64,000 bases of DNA from Streptomyces aureocirculatus. GTDB lineage: Bacteria; Actinomycetota; Actinomycetes; Streptomycetales; Streptomycetaceae. The translations under genes were made by a program, and so were the position numbers. Positions 9,465-17,123 of this stretch are shown in pieces; the first letter of the stretch is position 1, and each line of letters begins with the position of its first letter. The notes beneath the pieces are model-generated. The model made no database searches and was not told where the DNA came from. It was given only the letters and a program-made list of their open reading frames with translations. The stretch spans positions 124,001-188,000 of the forward strand of contig NZ_JOAP01000004.1 of assembly GCF_000720475.1 (NCBI RefSeq). Reading direction: 5' to 3'.

Positions 9465-10058
9465 ATGACGCAAGGCCCCGACGAGCTCGACAGCCTCGTA
9501 CGCAAACGCATCCGCGCGCTGCGCGTGGCCCAGGGCTGGTCCCTGGAGGAGCTGGCCGTGCGCGCCGGGCTCAGCCAGTCCACGCTCAGCCGCATCGAGA
9601 ACGGACAGCGCCGCCTGGCCCTCGACCAGCTCGTGACCCTCGCGCGCGCCCTGGACACCACCCTCGACCAGCTCGTCGAGACCGCAGCCGACGACGTCGT
9701 CTCCCACCCGATGATCGACGCGGCCCACGGCCTGATGCGCTGGCCCGTCAAGGCGGAGCCCGGCATGACCGTCGTACGGCAGCGCATGACCGATCCGCCG
9801 CCCGACGACCCCTCGCGCATGCGCGCCCACCCCGGCCGCGAATGGCTCGTCGTCCTCTCCGGCACCGCCACCCTGCTCCTGGGCAACCGGCGTCTGCGCG
9901 TCGAGACCGACCAGGCGGCCGAGTTCCCCACGATGCTCCCCCACGCCATCGGCGCCGAGGGCGGACCGTGCGAGATCCTCGGCATCTTCGACCGCGACGC
10001 CCGGCGCGGCCACCAGCGCGGCGAGGAGGCCGGAAGAGACGCTTCCGGGACGACCTGA
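9465..10058 (+). CDS. XRE-family regulator with cupin domain
   Basis: 197 residues. Residues ~10-65 form an XRE helix-turn-helix (RKRIRALRVAQGWSLEELAV, AGLSQSTLSRIENGQRRLAL). Residues ~95-180 form a cupin barrel (HPGREWLVVLSGTATLLLG, RVETDQAAEFPTMLPHAIGA). This SinR/HTH-cupin architecture binds DNA through the XRE domain and a small ligand in the cupin; such proteins often control nearby transport or catabolic genes. ATG 9465 is preferred to an upstream TTG because the HTH starts normally from it. It diverges from the 8962-9402 membrane protein. Confidence 0.88.
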   Translation: MTQGPDELDSLVRKRIRALRVAQGWSLEELAVRAGLSQSTLSRIENGQRRLALDQLVTLARALDTTLDQLVETAADDVVSHPMIDAAHGLMRWPVKAEPGMTVVRQRMTDPPPDDPSRMRAHPGREWLVVLSGTATLLLGNRRLRVETDQAAEFPTMLPHAIGAEGGPCEILGIFDRDARRGHQRGEEAGRDASGTT

Positions 10059-10119
10059 CGCCGAGCAGGCAGCGCTCGCGCCTCCGCGCGGCTCGTCCCG
10101 GCGGTGCTGCGCGGTCGCG

Positions 10120-10866
10120 CTAAGCGCCGTATCCGCCGTCGATCCTCAGCACGGCGCCGGTGACGTAGGAGGCCTGCGGGCTGGCGAGGAAGACCACGCC
10201 TGCGGCGATCTCCTCCGGCCTGCCGTACCGCCCCATCGCCGTTGTCGGAAGGAACATGGGTGCGGCCGGGCCGTCGGCGGGGTTCATCTCGGTGTCGACG
10301 AACCCGGACTGGATGACGTTGACCGTGATGCCCCGGTGGGCCAGATCGCGGGCGGCGCCGCGGCTGTAGCCCTCGAGGGCCGACTTGGTGCCCGCGTAGT
10401 CGGTCATCCCGGGGAAGCCCACCCGTGTTCCTACACCCGAGCTGATACTGATGATCCGCCCGCCGTCGGGCAGCAGCGGGAACGCCGCTCGGACCGCGGC
10501 CACCACACTGGTGTAGTTGATGGCGAGCTGGCGGTCGAAGGCGGACTCGTCGGCCAGCTCGCTGTCGATCGGGCCACCGACGGTGACGCCCGCGTTGTTG
10601 ACCAGAATGTCCAGCTTTCCGAACTGCTGGACCACGCTGTGGATCAGGCCCGCCGCCTGCGCCGCGTCCGACTGGTCCGCCTGGAAGGCCGCCGCACGCA
10701 CCCCCTTCGCCTCCAGGTCGGCGACCACGGCCTTGGCCTGATCCGCCGAGGACGAGTAGCTGATCGCGACGTCGGCTCCCTCGTCGGCCAGCGCCAGCGC
10801 CGACGCCGCCCCGATCCCCCGCGACCCGCCGGTCACGATCGCCACCTTGTTGTCCAGCTTTCCCAT
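10120..10866 (-). CDS. SDR-family oxidoreductase
   Basis: 248 residues, the usual size of classical short-chain dehydrogenases. The NAD(P) motif is VTGGSRGIGAAS near residue 12, followed by NNAG (LVNNAGVTVGG), the catalytic Ser block (IISISSGVGTRVG), Tyr and Lys (YAGTKSALEGY) and the C-terminal VTGAVLRIDGGYGA. It is a probable NADP(H)-dependent reductase of the FabG-like class. It diverges from a TetR gene across a perfect 56-bp palindromic region, so it is probably the TetR target. The real substrate is unknown; TetR/NemR-like regulators next to SDRs often respond to electrophiles or quinones. Confidence 0.9.
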   Translation of the reverse strand: MGKLDNKVAIVTGGSRGIGAASALALADEGADVAISYSSSADQAKAVVADLEAKGVRAAAFQADQSDAAQAAGLIHSVVQQFGKLDILVNNAGVTVGGPIDSELADESAFDRQLAINYTSVVAAVRAAFPLLPDGGRIISISSGVGTRVGFPGMTDYAGTKSALEGYSRGAARDLAHRGITVNVIQSGFVDTEMNPADGPAAPMFLPTTAMGRYGRPEEIAAGVVFLASPQASYVTGAVLRIDGGYGA

Positions 10867-10900
10867 GCGCTTCCCACTTCCCTGTGTGCAACGTGCCCTG

Positions 10901-10956
10901 GAGTTCTTGACCGTGCGGTCCACCATAAGCATGGTGGACCGCACGGTCAAGAACTC
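10901..10956. promoter_or_regulatory. Perfect 26-bp inverted repeat, TetR operator candidate
   Basis: The arms 10901-10926 and 10931-10956 are perfectly complementary around a 4-bp spacer (aagc). Each arm contains TTGACC-N4-GGTCCA, close to the TAGACC-N4-GGTCTA type of site described for NemR. It lies between the SDR (start 10866) and the TetR gene (start 10970), so two operator copies would face the two divergent promoters. Confidence 0.8.
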
Positions 10957-10969
10957 GTATCCTGTTCGC

Positions 10970-11566
10970 ATGGCACGTCCGCGATCGTTCGACGAGAAGC
11001 AGGTACTGAACGCCGTCCGTGATCAATTCTGGGACGCCGGTTACGCCGCGACCTCGCTGGAAGACCTGATGCGGGTCAGCGGCCTGGGCAAAGGCAGCCT
11101 GTACGCGGCGTTCGGCGACAAGCGTCAGCTCTTCCTCCGGGCGCTGCGCAGTTACACCGACGACAGCCATGGCCATCTTCGAAAAGCCCTCGCCGAGGCT
11201 CCACGGGCCCTGGACGCACTACGCATGCTCCTAGAGGCACCGGTCGACGACCCGACCGGCGCCGGCACGCGGCGTGGCTGCCTGCTGGCCAACAGCACCT
11301 GCGAACTCGGTAACGCCGATCCGGAAGTCCTCGCCCACGCCCACCGCACCTACGAGACGTCCACCGCGCTGATCGCTGACTGCGTCGCCCGCGCCCAGGG
11401 TGAGGGCGACCTGGCCGGAGCGGATCCGATCGCGCTGGCTCGGGCCCTCCTGGCCGCGCAACAAGGGATCCTGTTCATGGGCCGGACCGGGCTGGACACG
11501 GCCACACTCACTGCCACAGCACGATCACTCGCGGCTCAACTCCTGCCGGACCACTCCGGCGACTGA
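10970..11566 (+). CDS. TetR/AcrR-family transcriptional regulator
   Basis: 198 residues. The N-terminal HTH is typical (FDEKQVLNAVRDQFWDAGYA, TSLEDLMRVSGLGKGSLYAAF, GDKRQLFLRAL). The C-terminal ligand domain contains RRGCLLANSTCELGNADPEV, with two Cys; Cys-containing NemR-like regulators sense electrophiles, so these may be sensors. The ATG at 10970 follows the palindrome by 13 bp, which predicts autoregulation. It diverges from and likely represses the SDR at 10120-10866. Ligand specificity is inference. Confidence 0.88.
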   Translation: MARPRSFDEKQVLNAVRDQFWDAGYAATSLEDLMRVSGLGKGSLYAAFGDKRQLFLRALRSYTDDSHGHLRKALAEAPRALDALRMLLEAPVDDPTGAGTRRGCLLANSTCELGNADPEVLAHAHRTYETSTALIADCVARAQGEGDLAGADPIALARALLAAQQGILFMGRTGLDTATLTATARSLAAQLLPDHSGD

Positions 11567-12085
11567 ACCGGCAGGCACCAACGGACCGTTCGCACCAAGC
11601 CTTGCCAGCCATGGGGAATCGCCGACCCGATGGGGCACGTTGATTGCGAACACCGGACCTCGGCGTTCTCGACTGGCGTGGCTTTCGCGGAATCGTGCTG
11701 ATGGACGGGACAGCTCTGTTGATCGTGTAACCCCGTAGACCCGTTGACGAAGACCGGCCCGCGTGGCCTGACGAGGAACGACCGCGGCTTGCGCCGCGGC
11801 CAGGCGCGTCGGTGGCGTGGTCCCCACGCGTGACGACGCCGAGGCGACAGACATCGCTTCCATCCGTCGGGTAGGCGGCTCAAGAACGGCGATGGCAACG
11901 CCACCGTCGAGTCGCCCCTGACGGTCACCGGCGTCACCGGCAACGCGCCCTCCGACCTGGCCGTCACGGTCGACATCCGCCACACCTTCCACGGCGGCCT
12001 CAAGGTCGAGCTCGTCGCCACCTCCGGGGCCGGGCGCACCCCAGGGAGGCGACTCACGCTCGTGGACGCGTGGGTCGGCACCCGC
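11567..12085. other. Intergenic region containing gene debris
   Basis: About 520 bp with no intact gene between the TetR gene and the leftward oxidoreductase. The first ~310 bp show nothing I can identify. The right part contains a fragment of a P/Homo B domain (see separate entry). Confidence 0.6.
11885..12043 (+). pseudogene. Fragment of a P/Homo B domain from a secreted peptidase
   Basis: Frame 2 translates as NGDGNATVESPLTVTGVTGN, APSDLAVTVDIRHTFHGGLK, VELVATSG. This matches the beta-strand pattern of proprotein-convertase P domains at the C-termini of secreted streptomycete proteases (ATVESP.TVTG..GNAP..L.V.VDI.HTY.GDL...LVAP.G). There is no start, no catalytic domain and no end: the frame runs on into the antisense of the next gene. 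It is the residue of a deleted secreted peptidase gene. Confidence 0.65.
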
Positions 12086-13042
12086 TCACACGATCCGGAC
12101 GACGTGCTTGCCGCGCACGCCACCTGCTTCCAGAGCCCGGTGGGCGTCGGCGACGCGGTCGAGAGGGTGGACGGTGTCCACGACGGGGACGAGGTCGCCG
12201 TGCTCCGCGTAGCGGGTGATCTCGGTCAGCAGATCGGTTCGGGGGTTGCCGCTGAAGGCGCGTATGCGTCTGCTCCCGTGGACGGTCGAGGCGAGGACCG
12301 TGGCGAGACTCGCGAGTGGCTCGGCGGGGTCGGGGGCGATGGCGACCATGCGCCCGCCGGGTGCCAGCAGGCGGCGGAGGGCGGACAGTTGTGTGCCTGC
12401 GGTGTCCATGATGACGTCGAAGCGGCCCAGTTCGGAGAGGGCAGTCGTGCGGTGGTCCAGTGCTTCGTCGGCACCCAGGCCACGTACGAAGTCGAGGTTC
12501 CCGCCGCCCGCGAGCGCGACGGCACGGGCGCCGAGGAGCTTGCCGACCTGCACCGCGACGCTGCCCACGCCTCCGCTGCCCCCGCGCACCAGGAGGCGTT
12601 CACCGGCCTTGAGGGCGGCCTTCTCGCGCAGCGCCGTCACCGCCGTGGTCCCGCCCGCGAGCAGCGAGACGGCCTGTACCGGGGTGAGGTTCTCCGGGGC
12701 CGGGGCGACCCGGCGGCGATCTACGGCTACGTACTCGGCCATGCTCCCCGTCCTGCGGCCCAGCAGCCCCCACACCCGGTCCCCCATCCGTACTCCGGTG
12801 CCCGGCGAACCCGCTTCGGCGACCTCCCCGACGAAGTCGATCCCAGTCGCCCGGGGGAAACGGCGACCGGTCACCAGGCGCAGTTCCCCCGCCCTGTCGA
12901 GCAGTTCGCCGCCGTTCACGCCGACGGCGTGCACCCGCACAAGGACCTGCTCGGGGGTACGGGTCGGGGTCGGCCGCCTCCCCACGTAGAGGACCTCCGG
13001 AGGGCCGTAGCGGTCGAAGAGGGCCGCGCGCATGTCGCTCAT
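12086..13042 (-). CDS. Zinc-independent quinone oxidoreductase-like MDR enzyme
   Basis: 318 residues, medium-chain dehydrogenase/reductase superfamily, quinone oxidoreductase (QOR) branch. Visible features are the GroES-like N-terminus (VLVRVHAVGVNGGELLDRAG), GIDFVGEVAEAG, and the nucleotide site LLVRGGSGGVGSVAVQVGK. The zinc ligands of alcohol dehydrogenases are absent. It probably reduces quinones or alpha,beta-unsaturated carbonyls with NADPH. It diverges from the TetR gene at 13158 across 115 bp, which is likely its repressor. The substrate is not predictable. Confidence 0.9.
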   Translation of the reverse strand: MSDMRAALFDRYGPPEVLYVGRRPTPTRTPEQVLVRVHAVGVNGGELLDRAGELRLVTGRRFPRATGIDFVGEVAEAGSPGTGVRMGDRVWGLLGRRTGSMAEYVAVDRRRVAPAPENLTPVQAVSLLAGGTTAVTALREKAALKAGERLLVRGGSGGVGSVAVQVGKLLGARAVALAGGGNLDFVRGLGADEALDHRTTALSELGRFDVIMDTAGTQLSALRRLLAPGGRMVAIAPDPAEPLASLATVLASTVHGSRRIRAFSGNPRTDLLTEITRYAEHGDLVPVVDTVHPLDRVADAHRALEAGGVRGKHVVRIV

Positions 13043-13157
13043 GGTTCCGTCCCGGATCGTGTCGTCGAGCTGCGGAGGCGCTGTGTGCGCCCGCTGATAC
13101 GTTGACGCTAAGCCGGTAAGTGGATGACACCGTCCGTTCGACGTGAAGTGAGAGACA

Positions 13158-13832
13158 TTGCCCGACCAGCCGTCTCACAAGCCGTCCGGGCACGTCGGCG
13201 ATGTGCCCGGCGACGAAGCTCCCGCGGTCCTGCGCGCCGATGCCCGGCGCAACAGGGAACGCGTCCTCGAAGCCGCGCGCGAGGTGTTCGCCGCCCAGGG
13301 CGTGGACGCCCCGATCAGTGCCGTCGCCCGCCGCGCCGGTGTCGGCGTGGCGACCCTCTACCGCCGCTTCCCCACCCGCACCGCGTTGGTCACCGCCGCC
13401 TACGCCGAGCAGCTCGACCTGTGCGCTGCCGCCTTCGACGAGGCGCTGGCCGACCCTGATCCCGGGCGTGGCCTGTACACGCTTCTGGAGAAGGTGTGCG
13501 CCACCCAGGCGGTCGACCGCGGCTTCGCCCCCGTGTTCATGGACCGGTTCACCGACTCCCTCGCCCACGACCCCGAACGTGCCTGCGCCGAGGAGAGGGT
13601 GGCGCACCTCGTCCGGCGCGCCCGCGAGAGCGGACAACTGCGCGCCGACTTCGACCAAGCCGACATCACCCTCCTGCTCGTGGCCAGCAGCGGCCTCGCC
13701 GGACAACCGCGGGACATCGCCCTCGCCGCCTCCCGGCGGCTTCTCGCCTCCTTCTTCCAGGCCTTCCAGACCCAGCTACCCGGCCCACTCCCGCCCCCGG
13801 CACGGTTGGAACCACCACGGAGGCCGTACTGA
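13158..13832 (+). CDS. TetR-family transcriptional regulator
   Basis: About 224 residues. The HTH is RRNRERVLEAAREVFAAQGV, DAPISAVARRAGVGVATLYR, RFPTRTALV. The C-terminal domain has the SbtR/TetR_C pattern (VHRFTDSL-like MDRFTDSLAHDPERACAEER, then LRADFDQADITLLLVASSG). Start choice: TTG 13158 gives the longest form; a GTG at 13203 is possible and would remove only a non-conserved tail. It diverges from the quinone oxidoreductase gene and probably represses it. Confidence 0.85.
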   Translation: MPDQPSHKPSGHVGDVPGDEAPAVLRADARRNRERVLEAAREVFAAQGVDAPISAVARRAGVGVATLYRRFPTRTALVTAAYAEQLDLCAAAFDEALADPDPGRGLYTLLEKVCATQAVDRGFAPVFMDRFTDSLAHDPERACAEERVAHLVRRARESGQLRADFDQADITLLLVASSGLAGQPRDIALAASRRLLASFFQAFQTQLPGPLPPPARLEPPRRPY

Positions 13833-14057
13833 GCGCCGATACGCGGCTGATACACGGCTGAGCCCCTACGGAAGCACCGCTGCGCCCCGACGGAAACCGG
13901 CATCGCGCAAAGTGGCCCCGGTGCGTCGGCCCGGCACCATGTACGACGAGACGGCCCGCCCGTGCCGGGACACCCCGGCCGGAAGGCACCGGAGCCCCCG
14001 CAGGACTCCTGACGGCATGATGGAGGCCCCGCCACCCCCTCGAACAGGCCGGAGACG

Positions 14058-14912
14058 ATGTCCCACTCAGCCCAAGGCGTCGGTGCCGGCGCTGCCGCTC
14101 CCGCGCCCGTCACGATTCTCCTCGTCGAGGACGACGAGGTGATCCGCAGGTCGGTCGCGATGGCCCTGGAGCGCTACGGCTACCGCGTCATCACGGCCGA
14201 AGACGGTCTGACCGGCCTCGAACTGTTCCGCGACGGACGGCACGACCTGCTGCTCCTGGACGTGATGCTGCCGGGGCTCGACGGCATCGGGCTCTGCCGC
14301 CGGATCCGGGAGACCGGCACGGACCCGATCCTGGTGATGTCGGCGCGTGGTGACGCGCTGGACGTCGTCTCCGGCCTGGAGGCGGGTGCCGACGACTATG
14401 TGGTCAAACCGGTCGACACGGCCGTGCTCGTCGCCCGGATCCGTTCACTGCTGCGGCGGGCCACCTTCACACCGGCAGCGGCAGCCACAGCCGCAGCCAC
14501 GGGCCGACCAGTCGGGCCGAGCCGACCGGGTCAGTCGGACTCCACGGCCCGCCTCGCCCCGCCCGCCGAGACCGACCAGTCCAGCCAGCCCGGCCGCTCC
14601 GGCCAGCCCCGCGAAGCCCCGCAGCCTGCCCGGCTCGTCTTCGGGGAGCTGGCCATCGACACCGGCGGCCTGGAAGTGACCCTGTCCGGCGAGCGGGTCG
14701 CGCTGGCCCCCACCGAGCTGCGGCTGCTCCTGGAGTTCGCGGCGAACCCCGGCATCGTCCTGGACCGGCAGACCCTGTTGCGCAACGTGTGGGACTACGG
14801 CTGGGACGGCGACACCCGCGTCGTCGACCTGTGCGTGCAGCGGCTGCGGAAGAAGATCGGGGCCGAGCGGATCGAGACGGTCCGCGGCTTCGGCTACAAG
14901 CTGCGCCGCTGA
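14058..14912 (+). CDS. OmpR-family response regulator, CseB-like
   Basis: 284 residues. The receiver domain (residues ~18-125) has acidic residues D25/D26, phospho-acceptor D68 (LLLLDVMLPGLDG), and Lys 117 (DDYVVKPVD). A long Pro/Ser/Gln-rich linker (~residues 130-195) precedes a winged-helix effector domain (LAPTELRLLLEFAANPG, LLRNVWDYGWDGDTRVVDLC, VQRLRKKIGAERIETVRGFG). The sequence closely follows CseB, which with CseC controls the cell-envelope sigma factor sigE in S. coelicolor, but there is no sigE gene here, so this is a CseB-like paralogue. It is 1 bp upstream of its kinase gene. Confidence 0.88.
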   Translation: MSHSAQGVGAGAAAPAPVTILLVEDDEVIRRSVAMALERYGYRVITAEDGLTGLELFRDGRHDLLLLDVMLPGLDGIGLCRRIRETGTDPILVMSARGDALDVVSGLEAGADDYVVKPVDTAVLVARIRSLLRRATFTPAAAATAAATGRPVGPSRPGQSDSTARLAPPAETDQSSQPGRSGQPREAPQPARLVFGELAIDTGGLEVTLSGERVALAPTELRLLLEFAANPGIVLDRQTLLRNVWDYGWDGDTRVVDLCVQRLRKKIGAERIETVRGFGYKLRR

Positions 14913-14913
14913 C

Positions 14914-16147
14914 ATGGAATCCGTACGAGGCCTGCTCCACTGGCGTTCGCTGCGTTGGCGTATCGCCCTGCTCGTCGCCGTCGCGTGCGGCGCCATGGCG
15001 CTGACCGTCGGCCTGCTCGTGCACCGCAGCACGTACGAGCGGTCCGTGAACGACGGCGCGGCCAAGGCGTACTCCGTCCTGGAGACCGCCCTCGACCCGG
15101 CCGGCCCCGACGACGCGAGCGGCCTCGTCCACAACCCCGAGGAGATGCCGTCGGGCCTGGTACGGGAGGTGCGGACCCGCGGGGAGGCCCATGTCTTCGA
15201 CGAGAGCAACCGGTACCGGCCAAGGATGTGGGCCGGGCGGAAGCTGCCCGACGGCCAACTGGTGGCGGTGTCCGTCGACATGACTCCCGACCAGCTCAGC
15301 CGTGCCGCCCTCGACCGGCACATGTGGAAGTACTCCCTGCTCGTCCTCGCCGTCGTCGTGCCCCTGTCGGCCCTCGCCGCCGAGCTGCCCAACCGGAAGC
15401 TGCGGCGCGTGGCCCGGACCGCCCGGCGCATCGAGGCGGGCGACCTGGCCGCCAGGACGGGGATGCGCGGCCGGGCCGGTGACGAGATCGCCGAGATCTC
15501 GGGCACCGTGGACTCGATGGCCGACAGCCTGCGGGACCGGCTCCTGAACGAACAGCGGTTCACCGCCGATGTCGCGCACGAGCTGCGCACCCCGCTCATG
15601 GGTCTGGTGACCTCCGCCGAACTGCTCCCTGAGAGCGAGGCCACCGACCTGGTCAGGGACCGGGTTCGGGTCCTTCGTACCCTCGTCGAGGACCTCCTGG
15701 AGATCTCCCGCCTCGACGCGGGCGTGGAACACGCCGAGCTACGGCCCGTGGCCCTCGTGGACTTCGTCGCGGAGTCACTCGCCCGCACCGGTCTGGAAGC
15801 ACGGCTATCGGTCCGCGGCGCGCCCGTCGTGACCGACACCGACCCGCGCCGCCTCGAACGGATCCTCGCCAACCTGATCGTCAACGCACCGGCACGGCCG
15901 CCCGCCGGTCGACGTCGGCGTCGACGGCACGACGGTCGTCGTACGCGACCACGGCTCCGGCTTCCCGGACAGCCTCCTGACGGAAGGGCCGCAGCGCTTC
16001 CGCACCGGCTCGGCCGAGCGTGGGCGCGGCCACGGTCTGGGGCTGACCGTGGCCGCGGGCCAGGCGCAGGTCATCGGCGCGTCGCTGAGCTTCTCCAACG
16101 CCGCCGACGGCGGAGCCGTCGCCACGCTCCGGCTGCCTTCGAGCTGA
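14914..16147 (+). pseudogene. CseC-like sensor histidine kinase with frameshift in the ATPase domain
   Basis: The N-terminal ~325 codons read well: TM1 (WRIALLVAVACGAMALTVGLL), a periplasmic sensor loop, TM2 (YSLLVLAVVVPLSALAAEL), a HAMP region and the HisKA box with His 222 (FTADVAHELRTPLMG), up to the N-box RILANLIVNA. Here, at about 15890, the frame breaks. The +2 frame continues the expected sequence (RPPVDVGVDGTTVVVRDHGS, GFPDSLL, then RGRGHGLGLTVAAGQAQVIG) and ends at TGA 16145-16147. This fits a 2-bp deletion of one ca unit (gcacacc to gcacc). The mutant product would lack ATP binding, so the two-component system is probably inactive unless this is a sequencing error. Confidence 0.8.
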
Positions 16148-16295
16148 GGGCTACCTTCGAGCTGAAGGCTGCCTTCGAGCTGAGGGCTGCCTTCGAGCTG
16201 AAGGCTGCTCGGGCCGATGGTTGCCTTCGGCCCGATCGTTGCCTTCGACCCGATCGTTGCCTTCGAGCTGATCGTTGCCGTAGAGCCGATACACG
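16137..16295. repeat. 18-bp minisatellite at the 3' end of the kinase gene
   Basis: About eight and a half tandem units of the form cttcgagctgaaggctgc, starting at 16137, 16155, 16173, 16191, 16209 (16 bp), 16225, 16243, 16261 and a partial one at 16279. The first unit contains the stop codon of the kinase, so the array grew from its final codons. Units drift gradually (gagctgaag to cccgatcgt), which shows an old and active tandem expansion. Confidence 0.9.
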
Positions 16296-16411
16296 ACGGA
16301 TGACCGGCCGAGCGGTGCCGGACCCACGGCGACGAGCTCGCGGAGATCTCTCGCGGCCAAGGTGGTCGACGTGCGAACGCCGCACGTCAACCACCTTGGA
16401 AGGGCCGCCCC

Positions 16412-17116
16412 ATGTGCCTTGTCCGCGTTCCTGGCTCGCGTGGTCCCCGCCAAGTGAGACCAGCCCTCCTCGCCGTCGGCGCCATGGTCCTGATCATCGT
16501 GGTCGTCCTCGGCACCTCTCTCATGCCCAGTGGCGACAACTCGACCACCGCCGGGTCGGTGAACCCCTCCACCCGGTCGCTGCCCTGGCCCGAAGAGGGC
16601 CAGTCGAGCGTCCTGGTCGAAGGCATCGGCGCCCGTGGTGATCTGGGCACGAAGGGCACACAGACACCGGTGCCCATCGCCAGTGTCACCAAGGTCATGA
16701 CGGCGTACGTCATCCTCGGCGCTCATCCCCTGCGGGCGGGCGAGAGCGGCCCCGACCAGTTGAAGCTGGCACGGCAGGTCATGCGGAACAAGGTGTTCCG
16801 GTCCATCGTCGCGATGCCCGGCACGACCGCCCCCGACCGGCCCGGCCGCATCTCCAACTCCAACGCGCTCCTCGGCACGGACGGCGTCATCGGCGTCAAG
16901 ACCGGCTCCAGCACCCCCGCGGGCGGCAACCTGATGTGGGCGGCCACCGCGCCCGACGGCAGCGGACGTGACCGTCTGGTCCTCGGCGTCGTGCTTCGTC
17001 AGGAGCCGGACACCAGCCCCCAGCAGGGCCTCCAGGCCGTCTTCACCAACAGCGGCGCGCTGATCAAGGGCGTGCGGCAGTGGCTCAGTACAACCACCGA
17101 ACCCGGGAAGCGGTGA
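16412..17116 (+). CDS. D-alanyl-D-alanine carboxypeptidase-like protein with internal deletion
   Basis: 234 residues with one N-terminal TM (LLAVGAMVLIIVVVLG). The catalytic SxxK motif is present (PIASVTKVMTAYVIL) and so is KTG (GVKTGSSTPAGGNLMWAA). The central part is missing: after HPLRAGESGP the sequence jumps to DQLKLARQVMRNKVFRSIV, so the SxN motif (SANN-type) and YTDPSGL block of the S11/S13-like penicillin-binding fold are absent, roughly 80-100 residues. The frame is maintained. Without SxN it is unlikely to hydrolyse peptidoglycan stem peptides. GGAAGG lies 8 bp before ATG. Confidence 0.8.
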   Translation: MCLVRVPGSRGPRQVRPALLAVGAMVLIIVVVLGTSLMPSGDNSTTAGSVNPSTRSLPWPEEGQSSVLVEGIGARGDLGTKGTQTPVPIASVTKVMTAYVILGAHPLRAGESGPDQLKLARQVMRNKVFRSIVAMPGTTAPDRPGRISNSNALLGTDGVIGVKTGSSTPAGGNLMWAATAPDGSGRDRLVLGVVLRQEPDTSPQQGLQAVFTNSGALIKGVRQWLSTTTEPGKR

Positions 17117-17123
17117 GGTCGCG

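Noticed and set aside
10847..10969. Extended N-terminus for the TetR protein starting at 10847
   Set aside because: It would translate through the operator palindrome and overlap the divergent SDR start. The HTH begins normally from ATG 10970.
8750..11176. An 808-codon minus-strand frame spanning four genes
   Set aside because: It crosses convergent and divergent genes with strong motifs in other frames and shows only scrambled Arg/Gly-rich sequence.
16137..16295. CRISPR array
   Set aside because: The units are only 18 bp, contiguous without spacers, and arise from the end of a coding sequence. No cas genes are present.
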